Shown here piece by piece: positions 12,701 through 17,486 of a DNA stretch of 17,486 nt. The stretch comes from an uncultured Clostridia bacterium. GTDB taxonomy: Bacteria; Bacillota; Clostridia; Oscillospirales; Ruminococcaceae. Made by a program: the position numbers and the translations under genes. The stretch is taken from positions 1 through 17,486 of the forward strand of contig CALCSA010000075.1 in assembly GCA_937894185.1 (NCBI GenBank), read 5' to 3'. Within the stretch, counting starts at the first letter, position 1; each line of letters opens with the position of its first letter. The notes under the pieces were generated by a model that saw nothing but the letters and a program-made list of their open reading frames with translations, was not told the origin of the DNA and made no database searches.

Positions 12701-14683
12701 TTACTTTAAAAAGATGGGTAAAAATACCACCGATACAATGGTCATCAGCTTGATGAGGATGTTGAGAGAAGGTCCGGAAGTATCCTTAAAGGGATCGCCT
12801 ACCGTATCCCCCACCACTGCGGCCTTGTGGGCCTCGCTGCCCTTGCCGCCGTGGTTGCCTTCTTCAATGTACTTCTTGGCGTTATCCCAGGCTCCGCCGG
12901 CGTTGGACATGGTAATGGCCAACAGGACACCGCAGACCAGAGAGCCGGCCAGCAGTCCGCCCAGAGCCTCCACCCCCAGAATGCGGCCGGTGGCAATGGG
13001 AACCACCACCGCCAGCAGGGCTGGAATCACCATTTCCTTCAGGGCGGCAGCGGTGGAAATATCCACGCACCGGGCATAGTCGGGCTTGGAAGTGCCCTCC
13101 ATAATCCCCGTATCCTCCCGGAACTGGCGGCGCACTTCTTCAATCATATCGCAGGCAGCCTTGCCCACACTCTTCATGGTCAGAGCCGAGAACAGGAAGG
13201 GCAGCACACCGCCGATGAGCAGTCCCACCACCACGTGGGGGTCCAGCAGGTCAATCTTGCTCAGGCCCGCGATCTGTGCGTAGGAGACAAACAGCGCAAG
13301 AGCGGTAAGGGCGGCGGAACCAATGGCAAACCCTTTGCCGATGGCGGCAGTGGTATTGCCTACGCTGTCCAGTTTATCGGTGATGGCCCGGACGTTTTCC
13401 GGTAATTTGGACATTTCGGCAATGCCCCCCGCATTGTCGGCAATGGGGCCGTAGGCGTCTACCGCCACCACCACCCCGGTGGTGGAGAGCATGCCCACCG
13501 CAGCCAAGGCGATTCCGTAGAGGTCGGCAAAGTAGTAGGAGGCAAGGATTCCGGCGGCAATCAGGAGAATAGGGCCCACGGTGGAAAGCATTCCCACAGC
13601 GTAACCGTCGATGATGGTGGTGGCGGGGCCTGTTTCCGCCTGTCTGGCAATTTCCTTCACCGATTTGTAATCGGAGGAGGTGTACCGCTCGGTGAGGGCT
13701 CCCACCGCCACCCCTACGATCAGGCCCACAGTGATGGCTCCAAAGCTCTTCAGATCACCAAACAGGGCCTTACTGAGAAAGAAGGAAGCCACCATCACAA
13801 TCAAAGCGCTGGCATAGGTTCCCATATTCAGAGCGGTGGCGGGATTCTGATCCTCTTTGCCGCCCACCAAAAAGATGGCCAGAATGGAGGCCGCCACTCC
13901 AATGGCTGCCAGCAGCAGAGGAAAGATAATTCCCGGCACCGCGGCAACACTTGGCATGGAGACCGCCAGAGCAATGGCGGAAATAATGGAACCCACATAG
14001 CTTTCGAACAGGTCGGAGCCCATGCCCGCCACGTCGCCCACATTATCCCCCACATTGTCGGCAATGACAGCGGGGTTGCGGGGATCGTCCTCGGGGATTC
14101 CGGCCTCTACTTTACCGACAAGGTCTGCGCCCACGTCGGCGGCTTTGGTGTAGATGCCTCCCCCCACCCGTCCGAACAGAGCGATGGAGGAAGCTCCCAG
14201 TCCAAATCCTGTGAGCATCTCGGCGTTTTCCAGCCCCAGTACCATCAGCAGGGCGCCCAGCCCCAGAATGCCAAGGCCCACCACACACAGGCCCATGACA
14301 GCGCCGCCCCGGAAGGCGACTTTCAGAGCAAGGCCCATGCCGTGGTTCTTGGCCGCCGCAGCGGTGCGGACATTGGCGCGGGTGGCGGTGCGCATTCCAA
14401 AGAATCCGGCCAGAACCGAAAAGACAGCCCCCAGCAAAAAGGCGATGGCCGTGGGCAAATCGATGAGGAAGCAGAGCAGGGCAAACATCAGCACCGCAAA
14501 CACCACAATGGTGCGGTATTCCCGCATCAAAAAAGCCATAGCCCCCTCCCGTATGTAAGAAGCGATCTCCTTCATACGATCGGTGCCTTCGTCATTCTTT
14601 CCAATCCAGGACGAAATGCCAAAGGCCACCAACAGAGCTACGGCCCCCGTAACCGGTACCAGGAACACCAGGTTTTCAAGCAT
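12701..14683 (-). CDS. hppA: Membrane-bound, K+-dependent ion-translocating pyrophosphatase
   Basis: The 660-residue product is a complete membrane pyrophosphatase with about 16 hydrophobic helices. The substrate site EAGIPEDDPRNPAVIADNVG (193-212) continues as DNVGDVAGMGSDLFES; the other acidic sets are YGPIADNAGGIAEMSKLP and the C-terminal NAGGAWDNAKKYIE...GDTVGDPFKDTSGPSLN. It hydrolyses pyrophosphate and pumps H+ and/or Na+ outward. In GNTTAAIGKG (442-451) the position that is Lys in K+-independent enzymes is Ala, and the one that is Thr is Gly, so it belongs to the K+-dependent clade that includes the Na+ pumps. The ATG at 14683 has AAGGAG 9 nt upstream; the nearer ATG at 14692 touches that site and is unsuitable. 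Confidence 0.97.
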   Translation of the reverse strand: MLENLVFLVPVTGAVALLVAFGISSWIGKNDEGTDRMKEIASYIREGAMAFLMREYRTIVVFAVLMFALLCFLIDLPTAIAFLLGAVFSVLAGFFGMRTATRANVRTAAAAKNHGMGLALKVAFRGGAVMGLCVVGLGILGLGALLMVLGLENAEMLTGFGLGASSIALFGRVGGGIYTKAADVGADLVGKVEAGIPEDDPRNPAVIADNVGDNVGDVAGMGSDLFESYVGSIISAIALAVSMPSVAAVPGIIFPLLLAAIGVAASILAIFLVGGKEDQNPATALNMGTYASALIVMVASFFLSKALFGDLKSFGAITVGLIVGVAVGALTERYTSSDYKSVKEIARQAETGPATTIIDGYAVGMLSTVGPILLIAAGILASYYFADLYGIALAAVGMLSTTGVVVAVDAYGPIADNAGGIAEMSKLPENVRAITDKLDSVGNTTAAIGKGFAIGSAALTALALFVSYAQIAGLSKIDLLDPHVVVGLLIGGVLPFLFSALTMKSVGKAACDMIEEVRRQFREDTGIMEGTSKPDYARCVDISTAAALKEMVIPALLAVVVPIATGRILGVEALGGLLAGSLVCGVLLAITMSNAGGAWDNAKKYIEEGNHGGKGSEAHKAAVVGDTVGDPFKDTSGPSLNILIKLMTIVSVVFLPIFLK

Positions 14684-14825
14684 AACTACCATCTCCTTGT
14701 TTGTTTTCCGGAGGCGGCAATGCACCTATGGTGCCGTCCCGGGGACAATACGGGACCTATGGAGTCCTCCCTTCGTCAAACGGAGGTTTTCCCATCGGTC
14801 CCTGTCAGCAGGTGCATCTATTAGT
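14684..14825 (-). promoter_or_regulatory. Structured hppA leader, candidate riboswitch
   Basis: The leader between promoter and hppA folds into a three-way junction. The closing stem is ATGCACCT/AGGTGCAT (plus 14720-14727 with 14810-14817). One arm stacks GGGACC/GGTCCC (14752-14757 with 14797-14802), ATGG/CCAT (14759-14762 with 14792-14795) and CCTCC/GGAGG (14766-14770 with 14782-14786). The second arm is a short GTCC/GGAC hairpin (14736-14746). The 3' side is followed at once by CCGCCTCCGG and the ribosome-binding site. No known riboswitch class is recognised by its conserved core. A sodium, pyrophosphate or energy signal would fit the downstream gene but is conjecture. Confidence 0.5.
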
Positions 14826-14829
14826 ATGT

Positions 14830-14858
14830 ATTATACAGGATAGCAATAAAAAAGCCAA
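14830..14858 (-). promoter_or_regulatory. Sigma-A promoter of hppA
   Basis: On the minus strand TTGGCT (plus 14853-14858), 17-bp spacer, TATAAT (plus 14830-14835). It leaves the structured leader of about 140 nt. Confidence 0.75.
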
Positions 14859-14953
14859 TGCCTTGTAGTCTTTTTTGTTAGTTTCATGTATATTTCTTTT
14901 TTGAGGGCATGACTTTTGGCATTTTTTACAAAATAAAAACCTAAGATTCGACG

Positions 14954-14988
14954 AAATACGTATTTTCAGTGTTTTGATCTATGATCAA
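14954..14988. repeat. Two adjacent palindromes in the AT-rich spacer upstream of hppA
   Basis: AAATACGTATTT (14954-14965) is a perfect 12-bp palindrome, and TTGATC-TAT-GATCAA (14974-14988) a perfect inverted repeat. They lie in a gene-free AT-rich stretch (14860-15007) between the symporter terminator and the hppA promoter, about 100 bp upstream of its -35, where a regulator could bind. Confidence 0.4.
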
Positions 14989-15007
14989 TTCAGGACCCCG
15001 CAACAAA

Positions 15008-15050
15008 AAATCCCCTCCGATGCCGCTTGGTCCAGCATCGAAGGGAATTT
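15008..15050 (-). terminator. Intrinsic terminator of the sodium symporter gene
   Basis: The arms 15008-15023 and 15035-15050 give 16 consecutive pairs on the minus strand, two of them G-U that would be mismatches on the plus strand; the tail is TTTTTTG. Confidence 0.9.
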
Positions 15051-15119
15051 GCAATTCTTAAAATTCTATGAAACATAAATGCAGAAAGAAGGCTGATGGG
15101 GTCGGGGTGGATGTTTGGT

Positions 15120-16514
15120 TTAGCCGATACCACCCAAAGCAACGCCAGCGATGAGGGCGATCAGGGCCAGAGGCACATAGATGTACTTGCCCAAGGGGAT
15201 AAACCAGTTGCCCACAGGCTTCTTTGCGCCCGCGTTGACGGCCTCCAAGGTTTTTTCCTTGCCCACCACCCAGAAGAACATGATACCAGCCAGCATGGCG
15301 CCCAGAGGGCAGATGTAGATGGAAACAACGTCCATCCACGGGGAGGTAATGCCCTGAATGCACACCGACACAATGCAGCCCAGAACGCCGATGGCAGCCA
15401 CAGAGTGCAGGCGCTTCATGCCAAACTTTTCTTGCAGGGTGGCCACAGGAGCCTCATACAGGTTGATGAGGGAGGTGACCCCGGCAAAGAGCACGCAGAT
15501 ATAGAAGATGGCACCCACAATCCGGCCGCCGGGCATCCCGTTAAACACGTTGACCAGATAGACGAACATCAGTCCCGGGCCGCCGGAAGAAAGCTCGGCG
15601 CCGCCTGCCGCCATGGCGGGGATGATGACGAATGCAGCCAGCAGAGCCGCCAGACTATCAAAGACAGCCACGTTGCGCGCGGAGGAAAGGACATCCTCTT
15701 CCTTACTCAGGTAAGAGCCGTAGATCACGCTGCCGTTGCCGGCTACAGACAGGGAGAAGAAGGCCTGCCCAAAGGCAAAGATCCACACTTCCCAGTTGGC
15801 CAGTCCGACGGGGTCCAAGGTAAAGATGTACTTGTAACCCGCGTGGGAGCCGGGCAGAGTAAACACATAGATGCCCAGAGCCACAAACAGGAAGAACAGC
15901 GCCGGCATCATGATTTTGTTGGCCTTTTCAATGCCGCCGGCAATTCCCATGGCCATAATGACCATACTGGCGGCCAAACCAATGATCTGCCACAGATTGT
16001 TACCCGCGCTGCCGCTAAACACGGTAGCCATGCTCTCGCCAAGGCTGGCAGTCTCCGGAGCGGTGGCTCCAAAGGTGCCTCCGATAGCGGCCATATCGGT
16101 ACCCAAGGCATACAGCCCGCCGGAAAGAGACAAGAACGTATACTTAAAGATCCAGCCCACCACTACGGTGTAGCCGATAGCCAGAGCCAGAGACCCGATC
16201 ACGGGAATGATGCCGATGGCCTCACCGACTTTTTTCTTGCCGGTACGTGCCTCGGTGCATTGACCAAAAGCGCCGATTGGGCCTGCGCCGGCGGCGCGCC
16301 CCAGGGAAAACTCACCGATGACGCCGGAGGCGGCAATCAGGACGACGAAAATACCATAGGGAATCAGGAAAGTCAACCCTCCATATTTGGAGACCATGAT
16401 GGGGAAACGCCAAATGTTGCCCATACCTACCGCAGAACCGATACAGGCGAGGATGAATCCCCATTTGCTTTGGAATCCATCGCGTTTTTCCAGGATCGTT
16501 TCAGGAGCTGACAT
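15120..16514 (-). CDS. Sodium:amino-acid symporter of the SNF/NSS family, probably for an aromatic amino acid
   Basis: The 464-residue product has about 11-12 membrane helices and the LeuT-type TM1 signature GSAVGMGNIWRFP at 26-38, whose unwound part binds two Na+ and the substrate. The conserved GGLTFLIPY follows as TM2, then LGRAAGAGP. It imports a substrate with Na+ from outside the cell. The specificity call comes from context: the gene immediately upstream is a tryptophanase/tyrosine phenol-lyase family member, and the SNF proteins TnaT of Symbiobacterium and Tyt1 of Fusobacterium carry tryptophan and tyrosine. GAGAGGTG lies about 8 nt before the ATG. The upstream terminator separates the two genes, but no clear own promoter was seen. 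Confidence 0.9.
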   Translation of the reverse strand: MSAPETILEKRDGFQSKWGFILACIGSAVGMGNIWRFPIMVSKYGGLTFLIPYGIFVVLIAASGVIGEFSLGRAAGAGPIGAFGQCTEARTGKKKVGEAIGIIPVIGSLALAIGYTVVVGWIFKYTFLSLSGGLYALGTDMAAIGGTFGATAPETASLGESMATVFSGSAGNNLWQIIGLAASMVIMAMGIAGGIEKANKIMMPALFFLFVALGIYVFTLPGSHAGYKYIFTLDPVGLANWEVWIFAFGQAFFSLSVAGNGSVIYGSYLSKEEDVLSSARNVAVFDSLAALLAAFVIIPAMAAGGAELSSGGPGLMFVYLVNVFNGMPGGRIVGAIFYICVLFAGVTSLINLYEAPVATLQEKFGMKRLHSVAAIGVLGCIVSVCIQGITSPWMDVVSIYICPLGAMLAGIMFFWVVGKEKTLEAVNAGAKKPVGNWFIPLGKYIYVPLALIALIAGVALGGIG

Positions 16515-16592
16515 AACACTTTCACCTCTCTACTAAATTGTCGCACTGTGGGTTTTCGTTTTCTACCAAGCTTCTTTCCCAAATACAAAGAA

Positions 16593-16636
16593 AAAGGGCA
16601 TCTGCCGGGGTCGATATAAACTTGCGGATGCCCTTT
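16593..16636 (-). terminator. Terminator between the lyase and the symporter
   Basis: Arms 16593-16605 and 16624-16636 pair over 13 positions (one mismatch on the minus strand). The minus-strand tail TTTTTCTTTGTATTT is strongly U-rich. Leaky termination would explain how the symporter is expressed with the lyase. Confidence 0.7.
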
Positions 16637-16731
16637 CTCTGCTGTACGCTTCTCCGTGGCACAGTTACGTTACAATGTGTTTTACCATGTTGCCGCAGGG
16701 GCAACACAGGCCGCAATACGCTTTGCGAAGC

Positions 16732-17486
16732 TTATTTGTTGGAATACGGCTCCAAGAAAGCATGGAAGTGGCGCATGGGCAAATTGTGGCCCATGGTGAT
16801 CTTCATGTTGGGGATGCTGTCGCGGTCCTCGTACAAAGCCTTGACCGCGGCAATGACATAGTCCAGATGCTCCTGGCTGAGCTGGCTGCGGTTGATGGCA
16901 AAGCGGACCACGTTGCAGACCTCCGCCTGCTGCTCGGGAGTCTTGAGGTCATACTCCATGGAGTAATCCCCCAGCTCGGACACACGGATGCCGTAGCGGC
17001 GGATCAGTTCCAAGCTAAAGCCCTGACCGGCAAAGGTCTCGTGGCCCCGCTTGTTGTCAAAAAACTCATCCATGTTGATGTACACTCCGTGTCCGCCGGC
17101 AGGCAGCACAACGCCCTTGACCCCGGCCTGATAAAATCCCTGCGCCAAATACTCGCACTGCTTAATCCGCTCGTCCAAGTAGTTGAAGTTGCAGCACTCG
17201 TAGAGTCCGGCGGCCAGAGCCATAATGTCACGGCCGGACATGCCGCCGTAGGAATCGTTGCCGTAGCAGGAAATCTGCCGGACCTTCAGCAGGATGCCCA
17301 CATCAGTCTTGACGCTGCCGTCGGGATTGAAGTCGGAGAAGTTCTTCCAGAAGAGGCCCTTGTCCCGGAAAGCGAGGATGCCGCCCATGTTGGAGTGGCC
17401 GTCCTTCTTCAGGGAAGCGGTGAAGCCGTCGCAGTAGGAGAACATCTCTGTGGCGATGGCGGCGATGGACTTGTCGGCGTAGCCTT
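16732..17486 (-). CDS. Tryptophanase / tyrosine phenol-lyase family beta-eliminating lyase (5' end outside window)
   Basis: The visible 250 residues are the C-terminal half of a PLP-dependent beta-eliminating lyase. At the cut edge is IATEMFSYCDGFTASLKKDG; the Lys-Lys pair matches the PLP-binding lysine in 'MSxKKD' of TnaA and tyrosine phenol-lyase. It is followed by NMGGILAFRD, SYGGMSGRDIMALAAGLYE, LPAGGHGVYINMDEFF and a late MKITMGHNLPMRHFHAFLE, all in the order of that family. Such enzymes split tryptophan to indole, pyruvate and ammonia, or tyrosine to phenol. The residues that choose between them lie partly outside the window, and an insertion around DFNPDGSVKTD marks a divergent subgroup. 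The frame is open to the window edge; the first ATG visible at 17445 is internal. Confidence 0.85.
   Translation of the reverse strand, partial: GYADKSIAAIATEMFSYCDGFTASLKKDGHSNMGGILAFRDKGLFWKNFSDFNPDGSVKTDVGILLKVRQISCYGNDSYGGMSGRDIMALAAGLYECCNFNYLDERIKQCEYLAQGFYQAGVKGVVLPAGGHGVYINMDEFFDNKRGHETFAGQGFSLELIRRYGIRVSELGDYSMEYDLKTPEQQAEVCNVVRFAINRSQLSQEHLDYVIAAVKALYEDRDSIPNMKITMGHNLPMRHFHAFLEPYSNK

Noticed and set aside
12379..12753. Plus-strand frames in the stretch before hppA.
   Set aside because: No ribosome-binding sites or recognisable domains, and they run through the glnS promoter and the hppA terminator.
15096..16511. Very long plus-strand open frame (471 codons) opposite the sodium symporter.
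   Set aside because: The composition (H, Q, G, D rich) is typical of the complement of a membrane-protein gene; the minus strand has start, motifs and terminator.

Overview
The window (17,486 bp, roughly 55% G+C) reads as ordinary chromosome from a spore-forming, anaerobic Clostridia-type Firmicute, most like the Oscillospirales/Ruminococcaceae. The reasons are strong Shine-Dalgarno sites, frequent GTG and TTG starts, sigma-A promoters with 17-bp spacers, classical intrinsic terminators, DegV, an EndoA-type MazF, a K+-dependent membrane pyrophosphatase, and a good sigma-F/sigma-G type promoter in front of one small gene. The organism is inferred from gene content only.

Left part, plus strand (1-3050): the tail of a probable NAD(P)H-hydrate repair enzyme, a LolA/YdcC-like lipoprotein and a MazF endoribonuclease. 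This matches the Firmicute acpS/nnr - ydcC - alr - mazF neighbourhood, but alr and the antitoxin are absent. Directly after mazF lies a 260-nt stretch with four strong hairpins whose G-U pairs work only on the plus strand, a good candidate for an uncharacterised structured RNA. Then come a Nudix hydrolase with its own promoter, a convergent 34-residue membrane miniprotein, a solitary tRNA-Thr(CGT) with promoter and terminator, and an AT-rich 55-codon two-helix membrane protein.

Middle part (3050-7030): a minus-strand FAD-dependent oxidoreductase; a decayed pirin C-terminus beside its promoter; a small helical protein; a three-gene plus-strand cluster of small proteins (a ferredoxin-fold HMA-like protein without CxxC, a 53-residue basic protein resembling the CPC_1213 family, and a 150-residue helical protein); a convergent DsrE-like protein; and a small acidic protein behind the sigma-G-like promoter.

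Right part, all minus strand (7030-17486): a GT2 membrane glycosyltransferase; trmL-degV, overlapping as TGATG; an Rrf2 regulator with three cysteines; glutaminyl-tRNA synthetase behind a 440-nt leader; membrane pyrophosphatase HppA behind a leader that folds as a three-way junction; an SNF/NSS sodium symporter; and the 3' part of a tryptophanase/tyrosine phenol-lyase family gene. The last two probably act together in import and beta-elimination of an aromatic amino acid, as in the known TnaT/TnaA pairing.

I see no CRISPR array, prophage, transposase or defence island. The most interesting material is non-coding: the RNA after mazF, the leaders of hppA, glnS and trmL, and the small proteins with unusually clear expression signals.
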